Origin: Clostridia bacterium
Lineage (GTDB): Bacteria > Bacillota > Clostridia > Christensenellales > Borkfalkiaceae
Length of the DNA stretch: 64,000 bases
Assembly (NCBI GenBank): GCA_900767195.1
Contig: CAAFYG010000078.1
Span: 1 to 64,000 of the forward strand
Direction of reading: 5' to 3'
Shown: piece after piece, positions 33,914 to 41,945 of the stretch
How positions within the stretch are numbered: position 1 is the first letter of the stretch
How the letters are laid out: each line of letters opens with the position of its first letter
The notes under the pieces: model-generated
Seen by the model: the letters and a program-made list of their open reading frames with translations, nothing else
Told to the model about the DNA's origin: nothing
Database searches by the model: none
Made by a program: the position numbers and the translations under genes

Positions 33914-34396
33914 TTACTTTTTCGCGAGCATGATTTCCTTTACGATAAGTTCGTATGCGTTTCCGCCTTCGGGGCGCACGGTTACGCGGTCTCCCACTTT
34001 CGCGCCGATCAGCGCCGCGCCCACGGGCGATACGTTGGAAATCTTGTTTTCGAGAATGTTCGATTCGGTAGTGCCGGTGATTTCGTAAATATCTTCCTCT
34101 TCGAGATCCGGATCGTACACTTTCACTTTGTTGCCGATATGCACTTTGCTCGTATCGTTGTTTTCCGCGATAATTTCCGCGTTTTTGATCTTATAATCGA
34201 GTTCTTCGATTTCCATCTCGTTGTTCGATTGCTCGGTGCGCGCCGCGTCGTATTCCGCGTTTTCGGAAAGGTCGCCGTGCGAACGCGCTTCCGCGATACG
34301 CGCCACGATCTCTTTGCGCTTCGTGCCTTGCAGATACTTCAAAAGCTTCACCGCTTCGTCGTAACCTTTCTGCGTCATCTGAAATTTTTCAGCCAT
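33914..34396 (-). CDS. greA: Transcription elongation factor GreA
   Basis: A 160-residue factor that rescues backtracked RNA polymerase by stimulating transcript cleavage. N-terminal antiparallel coiled coil (about 1-75) with the catalytic acidic tip in GDLSENAEYDAAR, and a C-terminal FKBP-like domain (about 82-158; VSPVGAALIGAKVGDRVTV). ATG 34396 is chosen because CGGAGGT lies ten bases upstream; the frame is open 78 codons further up, but that part is leader. A consensus promoter 243 nt upstream and an intervening terminator-like hairpin suggest control in the leader. Confidence 0.95.
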   Translation of the reverse strand: MAEKFQMTQKGYDEAVKLLKYLQGTKRKEIVARIAEARSHGDLSENAEYDAARTEQSNNEMEIEELDYKIKNAEIIAENNDTSKVHIGNKVKVYDPDLEEEDIYEITGTTESNILENKISNVSPVGAALIGAKVGDRVTVRPEGGNAYELIVKEIMLAKK

Positions 34397-34560
34397 GTTG
34401 TGTTTTACCTCCGAGTTCTTTTCCTGCTTATCCCGCAAAAAAATTTGTATTGCAAAACCGTATTCTGCGTTTTTTTCTTCGCGTTTGCCCCGCGCAAAGT
34501 TTCGCTTGCCTCGCGCCGATTTTCGCAGCTTATAGCAAAAAAACCGCCCTTTTACAAGGA

Positions 34561-34613
34561 ACGCAAAAAGACAACCGTGACGGTACGCTTTCGTTTTTGC
34601 GCAGGTCACGGTT
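34561..34613 (-). terminator. Terminator-like hairpin inside the greA leader
   Basis: On the minus strand AACCGTGAC (34605-34613 complement) pairs with GTCACGGTT (34573-34581 complement), a perfect 9-bp stem with a 23-nt loop, followed by GTCTTTTTGCG. Lying between the greA promoter and the gene, it could act as an attenuator; escape or read-through would be needed for greA expression. Confidence 0.5.
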
Positions 34614-34638
34614 CGTATTCGGTTTTTCAAGCACCTGT

Positions 34639-34667
34639 ATTATACCTTGAATTTTTCTGTTTGTCAA
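34639..34667 (-). promoter_or_regulatory. Consensus promoter of greA-lysS
   Basis: Minus strand: -35 TTGACA (34662-34667), 17-nt spacer, -10 TATAAT (34639-34644). Predicted start near 34632, so the leader is about 236 nt. Confidence 0.88.
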
Positions 34668-34684
34668 GGAAAAAGCACGACTTT

Positions 34685-34939
34685 TCAAAAAATATTTTCC
34701 AGCGTGAGTTTATCATAGGGGAAACTTTCCACAAAATCGCGCGGAAGAAAGTTGACGTGATTGAATTTCGCGAAATTAAAAATGTGCGTTTTCAAAAGCA
34801 CGGGCGTGGGAACATCGAGCATGGCGCAAATCTCGGAAAGATACGTGAAAAACTGCGAGTACACCACTTTGCCCTCGCGCTCGTATACAAACTGTTTGCG
34901 GATTTTGCCGCCCTTGATCGCTTTTGCCCAGATACGCAT
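34685..34939 (-). CDS. Conserved small protein of unknown function
   Basis: An 84-residue protein starting MRIWAKAIKGGKIRKQ, with a conserved-looking core SEICAMLDVPTPVLLKTHIF and NHVNFLPRDFVESF. I recall similar short proteins in clostridial genomes, without known function. SD AGGGCGGG lies eight bases before ATG 34939 and a sigma-A promoter lies upstream at 35004, so it is its own transcription unit. Confidence 0.75.
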   Translation of the reverse strand: MRIWAKAIKGGKIRKQFVYEREGKVVYSQFFTYLSEICAMLDVPTPVLLKTHIFNFAKFNHVNFLPRDFVESFPYDKLTLENIF

Positions 34940-35003
34940 CCGATGCCCGCCCTTTCGCTTTTTCGCGTTTTTTCTGCTTTTTTTTCTGCTTTTTATATTC
35001 TAT

Positions 35004-35033
35004 ATTATACTATGCGCGAGGGCGGTTTGTCAA
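35004..35033 (-). promoter_or_regulatory. Promoter of the 84-residue protein gene
   Basis: Minus strand: -35 TTGACA (35028-35033), 18-nt spacer, -10 TATAAT (35004-35009). Confidence 0.75.
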
Positions 35034-35187
35034 TTCTTTTCAGGGCGTTTAGAGGCGTTTATCCATGCAATTTTTATTCGGCGATCCGCCGCAATACGGC
35101 TTTACAATTCTATATAAATTTATAATCGTTTCGGGCTTCGGGCTTCGGACTTCGGGAAGTTTTTGCAAGCAATCGGCGCAACCCGTC

Positions 35188-35460
35188 TCATCGAAAAGCG
35201 TTCTGTTTTTCCGCGGGGTTCGTTTCAACCTCTTCGGCGAAATCAACGGGATCGACGGGATCGACCGGCGGTTTGCGCGGAAGCAACCGCGAAGTTTTTA
35301 TACCGAGTTCGAACGCTTCGTTACCGAGATCGTCGATTTCCATTCTTTCCCGCGTGGTAAAATCATACTGCGGCTTACTTGTAAGTCCGTTTATATATAG
35401 CGCAAGCTTTTCGATTTCACCGCTCAATTCCTTTAAAACGCCGTATCCTTTTCTATTCAT
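35188..35460 (-). CDS. Small protein divergent from an XRE regulator, unknown function
   Basis: A 90-residue hydrophilic protein beginning MNRKGYGVLKELSGEIEKL, helical in the first half, with a proline/valine/aspartate run (PVDPVDPVD) near residue 70. No family recognised. AAGGAG lies eight bases before ATG 35460; a perfect consensus promoter lies at 35533-35561. Divergent from the XRE gene at 35647, so it is likely that regulator's target. Confidence 0.65.
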   Translation of the reverse strand: MNRKGYGVLKELSGEIEKLALYINGLTSKPQYDFTTRERMEIDDLGNEAFELGIKTSRLLPRKPPVDPVDPVDFAEEVETNPAEKQNAFR

Positions 35461-35532
35461 TTGTTTTTCTCCTTATGAATATGCTGCATATCAATTTTCG
35501 GATATATACGAATACTATTCATATTTTTATCG

Positions 35533-35561
35533 ATTATACCGCAAAATAATATGAATGTCAA
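35533..35561 (-). promoter_or_regulatory. Consensus promoter with repeated TATTCATA-type sites
   Basis: Minus strand: -35 TTGACA (35556-35561), 17-nt spacer, -10 TATAAT (35533-35538). The word ATATGAAT or its complement occurs around the -35 (35549-35556), downstream of the -10 (35515-35524) and again near 35474-35480, a spacing that suits binding of the divergent XRE protein. Confidence 0.75.
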
Positions 35562-35646
35562 GAATATATGCGCGAAATTCTTAAAAATATTGTTATTTTT
35601 CGGATAATAAATTAAAATTAGCAACGAGAAGGAGGAGGCGGACGGC

Positions 35647-35973
35647 ATGGAAAACAGGTTTAAAGAGCTGCGAAAAGAGAAAAACATCAGGCAAACCGAG
35701 TTGGCAAAAATGCTCGGCGTGAAACAAACCGCCGTTTCGAAATGGGAATCGGGGGTAGCCGTACCCGGCGCGGAAAAACTTTCGGCGCTTGCCGATTTTT
35801 ACGACGTTTCCGTGGATTATCTTTTAGGCAGAACGAAATTTTATTATCCCGATAAAGTGGGCGAATTTCTTGCCGAAGACGAAAAACTGCTTGTGAAAAG
35901 TTATCGGAATTTGCCTGACGAGTGGAAAACTCAGGTGCGATCGTATATCGATCTGATCAATAAAAAAAGTTAA
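35647..35973 (+). CDS. XRE-family transcriptional regulator
   Basis: A 108-residue protein: HTH_3 domain at residues 1-62 (FKELRKEKNIRQTELAKMLG, then VKQTAVSKWESGVAVPGAEKLSALADFY, closing YDVSVDYLLG) and a short tail with SYRNLPDEWKTQVRSYIDLINKK, the same kind of C-terminus as the regulator at 13770. SD AGGAGGAGG eight bases before ATG 35647. Divergent from the 90-residue protein gene. Confidence 0.9.
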   Translation: MENRFKELRKEKNIRQTELAKMLGVKQTAVSKWESGVAVPGAEKLSALADFYDVSVDYLLGRTKFYYPDKVGEFLAEDEKLLVKSYRNLPDEWKTQVRSYIDLINKKS

Positions 35974-36179
35974 TTTTTGTCGTTTCGACGAATTGTTTAT
36001 TGCTTTCCGTGGGCAACGCCGCGCGAAAGCATTTTTTTGTTTGCTATTCTTCAATATCCAAGACATTGAAATTTGTAACTATACCATGCAAACGATATTT
36101 TTGTAACCCCCGGTTGCTCGTATCGGTAAAAAAATCCCCGGGAAAGCGTTTGCCCGCCCCGGGAAGTTATTTTTTTAGT

Positions 36180-36854
36180 TCAGCCCGCTTCATTCTCACC
36201 CGGCTGCGACAGGGGAATCCATTCGATAAAGCGGCGCTGCATAAATTCGTCGTTGTATTTCTCGTCGATCGTGCGCTCGATTTTGCTTCTCGGCTCTTTG
36301 CCGCTTCTGCGCTGCGCCCATCGCGCCATGCTCATTGCAGTGACGCCGATATTCACCGCCATGAACGCCGTAAGCGCAACGCACGCCGTTTTCACCGCGC
36401 GGTTTTGCGCTTTTTCAAACAGTTTTTCGGCGGGCGGCACGGCGAAATGCGCGAACAATACCCCCAGCAATCCCCACGCGAGCGTCATTTTCAAACAGAT
36501 ATGCCCGCGCACGTTTAAAAACGATTTCGTGTAATCCCACGCGCGCATTTTCATGCCGAATTCAAGCAGCAATCCCGCCGCGAGTTCCAACGCCGTGGCG
36601 ATCGCCGCGAACGCTGCGAATTGCACCGCCACGTTTTTGCCGCGCATCAGCACCGCGCCCGCGTAAAGCACCGCCGCCGCGAAACCGTACAGAAGATTGA
36701 ACGGTCCCCACAGCGTGACTACGTGCGTTTCCCAATGCCCGTGCGCGATTTTGCAGAAGATCCCTTCCATCAGCACGCCCAGAAGGTTTCCGCCCATAAA
36801 CAGGCAGAACATCGTGATATAGCTGATTTTATTCTTCGTTTCCGTCGGTTTCAT
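36180..36854 (-). CDS. Putative ABC-transporter type IV membrane protein (CmpB-like)
   Basis: About 224 residues with five hydrophobic segments (FCLFMGGNLLGVLMEGIFC, then HVVTLWGPFNLLYGFAAAVLYAGAVL and following), and the family-typical WDYTKSFLNVRGHICLKMTLAWGLLG (about 125-150), where the N-x-R-G-x-I-C-L string is conserved. Role unknown; the family name is historical. The start is uncertain: ATG 36854 overlaps engB by 26 nt; ATG 36944 adds 30 polar residues and overlaps by 116 nt. Downstream of engB on the same strand. Confidence 0.75.
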   Translation of the reverse strand: MKPTETKNKISYITMFCLFMGGNLLGVLMEGIFCKIAHGHWETHVVTLWGPFNLLYGFAAAVLYAGAVLMRGKNVAVQFAAFAAIATALELAAGLLLEFGMKMRAWDYTKSFLNVRGHICLKMTLAWGLLGVLFAHFAVPPAEKLFEKAQNRAVKTACVALTAFMAVNIGVTAMSMARWAQRRSGKEPRSKIERTIDEKYNDEFMQRRFIEWIPLSQPGENEAG

Positions 36855-37653
36855 TTTCGGCTGTTCCGCTTCCGTTTGCGGCTGCCGCGTTTTTGCCGCG
36901 CAAACCGTTTCCGCTCTCTGTTGTATCGTTGTTTCCTTTTTCATTTTCTTCTTCAGTATGCGCCGCTGCGGCGTTTGTTTCGCGGGCAAGGGCGAGAATT
37001 TCCGCGATTTTTTCGAGAATTTCCGCTTTGCCGATATTCTTTTCCGCGCCCGTGGCGATGATATTCCCCGCCGCAAGCCCCGCTTTCGCCGCGATTCTGA
37101 TTTTCTGCTCTTTCAATTTCATTTTCGAAAGCTTATCGCCTTTCGTAAGCACGGCGGTGAACGGCACTACGTGATAATTCAGGTAATTCAGCATCTGCAA
37201 ATCGTCCGCCGTGGGATCGTGGCGGCTATCGAGAAGCAGGCACACGTGCGCGAGTTCCCGCTTGTTTTCGAAAAATTTATCCAGCGTTTTCGCCCACTTC
37301 GCCTTTTCCGCCTTGGAAACTTCGGCGTAGCCGTATCCCGGCAGATCCACAAGGTAAAATTCGCCGAAATCGAAATAATTCACAAGCCGCGTTCTGCCCG
37401 GCGCCGCGCTCGTTTTCGCCAGCCGCTTCTGCCCCGCAAGCATATTGATAAACGTGCTTTTGCCCACGTTCGACTTGCCGCACACGGCGATCATCGGCTT
37501 ATCCGCCTTGATAAACTGCGCGCTCGTTGCCGCCGATGTGACGAATTTCGCGTTTTTTATCACGAGCGAAGGCGTTTTTTCCTGCGCTTTTTCCTGCTCC
37601 GCGCCGCTTGCGCCGTTTGCGCCGGCTGTTTTGTTTTTGTAAAGATATTCCAT
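36829..37653 (-). CDS. engB: Ribosome-biogenesis GTPase EngB/YsxC with extended ends
   Basis: A 274-residue GTPase needed for 50S subunit maturation. G1 GKSNVGKST (about 56-64), G2/switch PGRTRLVNYF, G3 DLPGYGYAEVSK, G4 LTKGDKLSK, G5 TGAEKN. The core (about 28-215) is normal; it carries a 27-residue polar N-terminal extension and a C-terminal tail of about 55 residues of low complexity (NAAAAHTEEEN onward) that is absent from typical EngB. The tail overlaps the next gene. The position next to lon matches Firmicute synteny. Confidence 0.93.
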   Translation of the reverse strand: MEYLYKNKTAGANGASGAEQEKAQEKTPSLVIKNAKFVTSAATSAQFIKADKPMIAVCGKSNVGKSTFINMLAGQKRLAKTSAAPGRTRLVNYFDFGEFYLVDLPGYGYAEVSKAEKAKWAKTLDKFFENKRELAHVCLLLDSRHDPTADDLQMLNYLNYHVVPFTAVLTKGDKLSKMKLKEQKIRIAAKAGLAAGNIIATGAEKNIGKAEILEKIAEILALARETNAAAAHTEEENEKGNNDTTESGNGLRGKNAAAANGSGTAENETDGNEE

Positions 37654-37733
37654 AATTTTTTACCGTAAAAACTTATCCGCGCCGCCTATGGTAGGGGCGT
37701 TTTTGTTTTTATTGCGTTTAAATTAACATTATT

Positions 37734-40196
37734 TCAACACGGCATCGGGGCGCGCGTTTCGTGCGGTTCGTGTTTTTCCGCCTTGGTTTCTTCCGCGCGG
37801 TGCGTTTTAAAGCCCTCGATCGCTTCTCTGAACACTTCTTCGGCGTTCGTGACGGGAAGAAACGTCATTTCTTCGCGGATCGACGCGGGAAGCTCTTCGA
37901 GATCTTTTTTGTTTTCGGCGGGAATAATCACGCGGCGAATGCCCGCGCGGCGCGCCGCAAGTGCCTTTTCTTTCAGACCGCCGATGGGCAGTACCTTGCC
38001 GCGCAGCGTGATTTCGCCCGTCATTGCCACGCTCTTTTTCACAGGCAACCCGGAAAACGCGGAAAGCACCGCCGTTGCCATCGTAATGCCCGCCGAAGGG
38101 CCGTCTTTCGGCGTTGCTCCCTCGGGTATGTGAATATGCACGTCGCTGTTTTCGAAAAGCCCTTCGTCTAAACCGTACCGCGCCGCGTGCGAGCGGATAA
38201 ACGTGAGCGCGGCGAACGCGGATTCTTTCATCACGTCGCCAAGTTTGCCCGTCAGGCGCACGTCGCCTTTGCCTTTCACGATCGCGGCTTCCACCGTGAG
38301 CGTAACGCCGCCCACCGCCGTCCACGCAAGCCCCACAGCCGCGCCGACTTCCGGCTTTTTCTCTAATTCGCTTCTCGAATAGCGCGGCGCGCCGAGATAG
38401 TTTTCTACATTGCGCTCGGTGACGGATACTTTTTCGTGCTTTTCTTTTGCTTGATTTTTCGTAGCCGTTTCGCCGATTTCGTTCGCCGCACCCGTTGCTC
38501 CGGTTTTTCCGATGGCGTCCGCCGCCGAAACGGCGATTTTGCGGCACACCGAGCCGATCGTGCGTTCCAGCGTGCGCACGCCGGCTTCCATTGTGTAGCC
38601 TTCAATGATTTTTCCGATCGCGCCGTCTGAAAACGCGGCGTCTTTTTCCGTTAAACCGTTGGCTTTGAGTTGCTTCGGCACGAGATACCGCCGCGCGATT
38701 TCCTTTTTCTCTTCGAGCGTGTACCCGGAAAGTTCGATAACTTCCATACGATCGAGAAGCGGCGCGGGAATGGTATCGAGCGTGTTCGCCGTGGTGACGA
38801 ACAGTACTTTCGAAAGATCGTACGGCTCTTCGAGATAGCGATCGCGGAAAGAATTGTTCTGCTCCGGATCGAGCACTTCCAGAAGCGCGCCGGCGGGATC
38901 GCCGCGCATATCCGAAGAAATTTTATCGATTTCGTCCAGCAAAATCACGGGGTTGATCGTACCCGCGCTCTTCATCGCGTACAAAATCCGTCCCGGCATC
39001 GAGCCGATATACGTGCGGCGATGTCCGCGGATTTCCGCTTCGTCTTTCACGCCGCCGAGACTCATACGCACGAATTTTCTGCCGAGCGCGCGCGCAATCG
39101 AACGCGCGATACTCGTTTTTCCCACGCCCGGAGGACCTACAAAGCACAAAATCGGTGCTTTCATACTGCCCGTCAGCTTTAAAACGGCGAGATATTCGCA
39201 AATTCTGTCCTTGATTTTTTCAAGCGCGTAATGATCTTCGTTTAAAATCGCCGCCGCGTCCGCAAGTTTTTCGGTATCTTTCGTTTCTTCCGTCCACGGC
39301 AGATCAAGCACCTGATCGAGATACGATGTGATCACCGTGTATTCGGGCGAAGAGGGCTGCATTTTGCCGAGCCGATCGACTTCTTTCAAAAATTTTTCGC
39401 GCATATACCCGGGCAAGTGCTTTTCTTCCGCCTTTTCGCGGTACTTGTCCTGTTCTTTGCCGTCGTCGCCAAGCTCGCCGTGAATCGCTTTGAGCTGCTC
39501 GCGAAGATAATAATCTTTCTGCGAACGCTCGATGCTCTGCCGCACCGCGGACGAAATGCGCTTCTCGATTTTCGTGATTTCAAGCTCGTCGTTAAGCGCC
39601 TGTTCGAGAAATTTCATTTTCTCGATCACGTCGGTTTGTTCAAGCACCGCCTGCTTCACGTCGATCCGCACGCGCATCGCGTTCACCACAATGTTTACAT
39701 ATTCGTAGGGGTCGGTAACGAGTTCGAGTTTCGCCACCGTTTCCTTGCTTAATTTTCCGTCGGCAATCAGCACGTCCGCCACGAGCGCGCGGGTAGCGCG
39801 GAAATACGCTTCTTCCATCACCTCGTCGCCGTGCGCGATTTTCAGTTCGGCACATTCGGCATAGAAACAATCCGTTTTTGTAAACGCTTTTACTTTCACC
39901 GCGCGCTTACCCTCGGCAACCACGCGCACCGCGCCGCCGGGCAGGCTTGTGGACTGTCTGACTGCGGCAATCGTGCCTGCCGCGTACATATCTTCGGCTT
40001 CCACGTCGTTTTTGTCCGTGATTTTTTGCGTGCAGATCAGAAGTTCGCCGCCGAATTCGGCTGCGGATTTTTTAATCGCTTCGATGGTGGCGGCTCTGCC
40101 CGCGTCAAACGAGAAAACCGTGCCGGGGAAAGCCACTTTCCCGCGGAGCGGCACAACGGGAAGGATAATTTTTTTCTTTTTCGTATTCTTTTCCAT
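37734..40196 (-). CDS. lon: ATP-dependent Lon protease
   Basis: An 820-residue cytoplasmic AAA+ serine protease. N-terminal substrate-binding LON domain (about 10-205; LPVVPLRGKVAFPG), coiled coil (about 205-300), AAA module with Walker A GPPGVGKTSIARSIA (about 360-374) and Walker B VILLDEIDKI, then the protease domain with catalytic Ser in KDGPSAGITMA and Lys in GGLKEKALAARRAG. A 40-residue linker (AADAIGKTGATGAANEIGE) between the ATPase and protease domains is unusually Ala/Gly-rich. The C-terminus has extra His/Glu/Lys residues. No CtsR or CIRCE operator is visible upstream. Confidence 0.97.
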   Translation of the reverse strand: MEKNTKKKKIILPVVPLRGKVAFPGTVFSFDAGRAATIEAIKKSAAEFGGELLICTQKITDKNDVEAEDMYAAGTIAAVRQSTSLPGGAVRVVAEGKRAVKVKAFTKTDCFYAECAELKIAHGDEVMEEAYFRATRALVADVLIADGKLSKETVAKLELVTDPYEYVNIVVNAMRVRIDVKQAVLEQTDVIEKMKFLEQALNDELEITKIEKRISSAVRQSIERSQKDYYLREQLKAIHGELGDDGKEQDKYREKAEEKHLPGYMREKFLKEVDRLGKMQPSSPEYTVITSYLDQVLDLPWTEETKDTEKLADAAAILNEDHYALEKIKDRICEYLAVLKLTGSMKAPILCFVGPPGVGKTSIARSIARALGRKFVRMSLGGVKDEAEIRGHRRTYIGSMPGRILYAMKSAGTINPVILLDEIDKISSDMRGDPAGALLEVLDPEQNNSFRDRYLEEPYDLSKVLFVTTANTLDTIPAPLLDRMEVIELSGYTLEEKKEIARRYLVPKQLKANGLTEKDAAFSDGAIGKIIEGYTMEAGVRTLERTIGSVCRKIAVSAADAIGKTGATGAANEIGETATKNQAKEKHEKVSVTERNVENYLGAPRYSRSELEKKPEVGAAVGLAWTAVGGVTLTVEAAIVKGKGDVRLTGKLGDVMKESAFAALTFIRSHAARYGLDEGLFENSDVHIHIPEGATPKDGPSAGITMATAVLSAFSGLPVKKSVAMTGEITLRGKVLPIGGLKEKALAARRAGIRRVIIPAENKKDLEELPASIREEMTFLPVTNAEEVFREAIEGFKTHRAEETKAEKHEPHETRAPMPC

Positions 40197-40330
40197 ATAC
40201 TATTTTTACCCCGCGCGCGCGTACTTTAAACAATTTTTGCGCCCGCGATTTTTTTCGCGCCTGATAAAGTACAAAGCGGTTTTTCGGAAAAACGCGCCGT
40301 TAAAGATTTTTGATTTTTTTTGCAATTTGC

Positions 40331-40359
40331 TTGACTTTTTTTTAAATATGCCGTAAACT
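40331..40359 (+). promoter_or_regulatory. Promoter of the 40366 structured RNA
   Basis: -35 TTGACT (40331-40336), 17-nt spacer, -10 TAAACT (40354-40359). Seven bases beyond is G40366, exactly the first base of the long hairpin. Confidence 0.75.
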
Positions 40360-40365
40360 ATATTT

Positions 40366-40505
40366 GCTACACATCTTAATATGCCCGACAAGGGGGAATA
40401 CTATTTGTAAAAAACGTATTCTCTCTCCCTTTGTTTGGGCAGATGTGTAGCAACATTGAGGGAAGCCGTTTTTTGGTGCGTTTCCCGCCGGAAGCGCACT
40501 TTTTT
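40366..40505 (+). ncRNA. Unassigned structured RNA with promoter and terminator
   Basis: A 140-nt transcription unit. The 5' end GCTACACATCT (40366-40376) pairs perfectly with 40441-40451. Inside, after a one-sided 6-nt bulge (40377-40382), GCCC pairs with GGGC, ACAAGGG with CCCTTTGT and GAATAC with GTATTC, giving an 86-nt almost fully paired rod. Then comes the terminator GTGCGTTTCC/GGAAGCGCAC (40476-40499) plus six T. GGGAA (40460-40464) can instead pair with TTCCC (40482-40486) and disrupt the terminator. I cannot match it to 6S, SRP, tmRNA, RNase P or a known riboswitch. It may be a free RNA or a leader controlling the two genes downstream. Confidence 0.7.
40476..40505 (+). terminator. 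Intrinsic terminator of the structured RNA
   Basis: A 10-bp stem with one G-U pair and a CGCC loop, followed by TTTTTT (40500-40505), 56 nt before the next ATG. Confidence 0.88.
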
Positions 40506-40561
40506 ATTGTTCGCGAATTTTACACGGCATATCATAAGAAACTTAAAGGAGGGTATACATA

Positions 40562-40945
40562 ATGAGTATATTCAAAAAACAAATCAAATTCATTTCGGCA
40601 ATCTGCCCCGAATGTAAGGGAAACTTACAGCTCGACCCGAAGCTTGAAACGGCGATCTGTTCGAAGTGCGGCGCGCAAATTATCGTGCAGAACGCCCAAA
40701 AACCGAAAAAGCAAGGAAAGCTTGAAATCGTTTTCGACTTCGTGGAACGCCAGCAGGCGCGGCGAAAGCAGGAAAAGGAAGAAAAGCAACAAAAAGAAAA
40801 AGCCGAGCGCGAACGCGTTGAAGCAAAACGCGCCGAACGTAACAAAAAAATTTCCGAAAATCTTAAAGAAAATTGGTGGAAATATCTTTTGATCGGTATC
40901 GGCATTTGTCTGCTTTGTTCCGTACTTGCGAAAGCACTCGGCTAA
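40562..40945 (+). CDS. Zinc-ribbon protein with coiled coil and C-terminal membrane anchor
   Basis: A 127-residue protein: N-terminal zinc ribbon with CPEC (about 15-18) and CSKC (about 33-36), a highly charged helical stretch (about 55-102, QQARRKQEKEEKQQKEKAER and following), and one C-terminal membrane helix (about 106-125, YLLIGIGICLLCSVLA). The topology suggests a tail-anchored cytoplasmic protein. No family is assigned. SD AAGGAGGG lies nine bases before ATG 40562. It follows the structured RNA and precedes the EcsC-like gene by 11 nt, on the strand opposite to lon and clpX. Confidence 0.8.
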   Translation: MSIFKKQIKFISAICPECKGNLQLDPKLETAICSKCGAQIIVQNAQKPKKQGKLEIVFDFVERQQARRKQEKEEKQQKEKAERERVEAKRAERNKKISENLKENWWKYLLIGIGICLLCSVLAKALG

Positions 40946-40956
40946 GGAGGTAAATC

Positions 40957-41835
40957 ATGGAAGAAACCGCTAAAAAACAAAGCGCAGTCGAAAAGGCGAA
41001 ACTCGCCGCCATCAACGCGATCGACGAAAACGGCAACGGAAAAATCGATCTGGAAGACGTGATTATCAAAGGCTTGAAAACGCCGGGCATCAAAATCAAC
41101 CGCGCGGAATTTCTGACAAAAACGCTGAAAAAGCGTTTTCCGCAAGAAACGATCGACGCGGCGATCGCCGAATCGCCGATGCGTGCGAATATCGCGCAAG
41201 CCGAAATCGACAAAATGGCAAACGAAGCGATCAATTTCGAACGCACGTGCGTTTCGGGCATTTCCGCCGCGCTCAGCGCGCCCGGCGGCGTGGCGATGGT
41301 TGCCACCGTTCCCGCCGATTTAATGCAATATTACGCCTATCTTTTACGCATGGCGCAAAAACTGCTGTACTTATACGGTTTTCCGCAAATCGATACGGAA
41401 GAAACGGGCGAAAAATTCGACGACGGCACAATGAACACGCTGATCCTTTGCTTCGGCGTGATGTACGGGGTAGCCGGCGCAAACAAAGCGTTGCTCACCG
41501 TTGCGAAAGCGCTTGGCGCGGGGTTATCGAAAAAGTTTATGCAAACCGCGGTTACAAAAGGTACGATTTACCCCGTTTTGAAAGCCATTCTGAAATGTTT
41601 TAACGTGAAGCTCACCAAACAGCTGGCTTCCAAAGCAATCAATCATTCGCTGCCCGTGATCGGCGGCGTGATCGGCGGCGGAATTACTTTTTTCTCGTTT
41701 AAATCGTGCGGGGAAAAATTGAAAAAAACTTTGTGCGACACTTATCTGAGCAACCCTGATTATCAGCCGCCGTTTGAAGACAAGGTTCAAAAAGACGCTT
41801 CGGAGGATGGCGTAAAAATGTCAAAAAAAGAATAA
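40957..41835 (+). CDS. EcsC-like membrane protein with an EF-hand motif
   Basis: A 292-residue protein. Residues about 21-34 (AIDENGNGKIDLEDV) form a canonical EF-hand calcium loop (D-x-N-x-N-x-K-I-D-x-x-D). An EcsC-family core follows: CVSGISAALSAPGGVAMVATVPADL (about 90-115), LLRMAQKLLYLYGFP, then FGVMYGVAGANKALL and a glycine-rich hairpin LPVIGGVIGGGITFF (about 228-242). EcsC-family function is poorly known. SD AAGGAGG eight bases before ATG 40957. It is the second gene of the RNA-headed module; the shared metal-binding theme with the neighbour is an observation, the link in function is inference. Confidence 0.82.
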   Translation: MEETAKKQSAVEKAKLAAINAIDENGNGKIDLEDVIIKGLKTPGIKINRAEFLTKTLKKRFPQETIDAAIAESPMRANIAQAEIDKMANEAINFERTCVSGISAALSAPGGVAMVATVPADLMQYYAYLLRMAQKLLYLYGFPQIDTEETGEKFDDGTMNTLILCFGVMYGVAGANKALLTVAKALGAGLSKKFMQTAVTKGTIYPVLKAILKCFNVKLTKQLASKAINHSLPVIGGVIGGGITFFSFKSCGEKLKKTLCDTYLSNPDYQPPFEDKVQKDASEDGVKMSKKE

Positions 41836-41895
41836 ACCCTTAGGGGTAGTAGCCGATTGAACGCGTTTTTAATTTAAAACTGCACAATAAACGCA

Positions 41896-41925
41896 TACCC
41901 GCTTGCGGTTAATCGCAAGCGGGTA
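41896..41925. terminator. Bidirectional terminator between the module and clpX
   Basis: A perfect 12-bp stem TACCCGCTTGCG/CGCAAGCGGGTA around GTTAAT. T tracts on each side are short, so strength is moderate. Confidence 0.75.
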
Positions 41926-41945
41926 AATTTCCGTAAATAGACGTT

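Noticed and set aside
39949..40356. Plus-strand 135-codon frame across the lon start
   Set aside because: It is antisense to lon for most of its length and overlaps the RNA promoter; no SD.
40366..40505. Identification of the structured RNA as 6S, SRP RNA or RNase P RNA
   Set aside because: The rod is only 86 nt and lacks a central open bubble (6S); it lacks the GGAAGCAGC-type SRP loop and RNase P cores.
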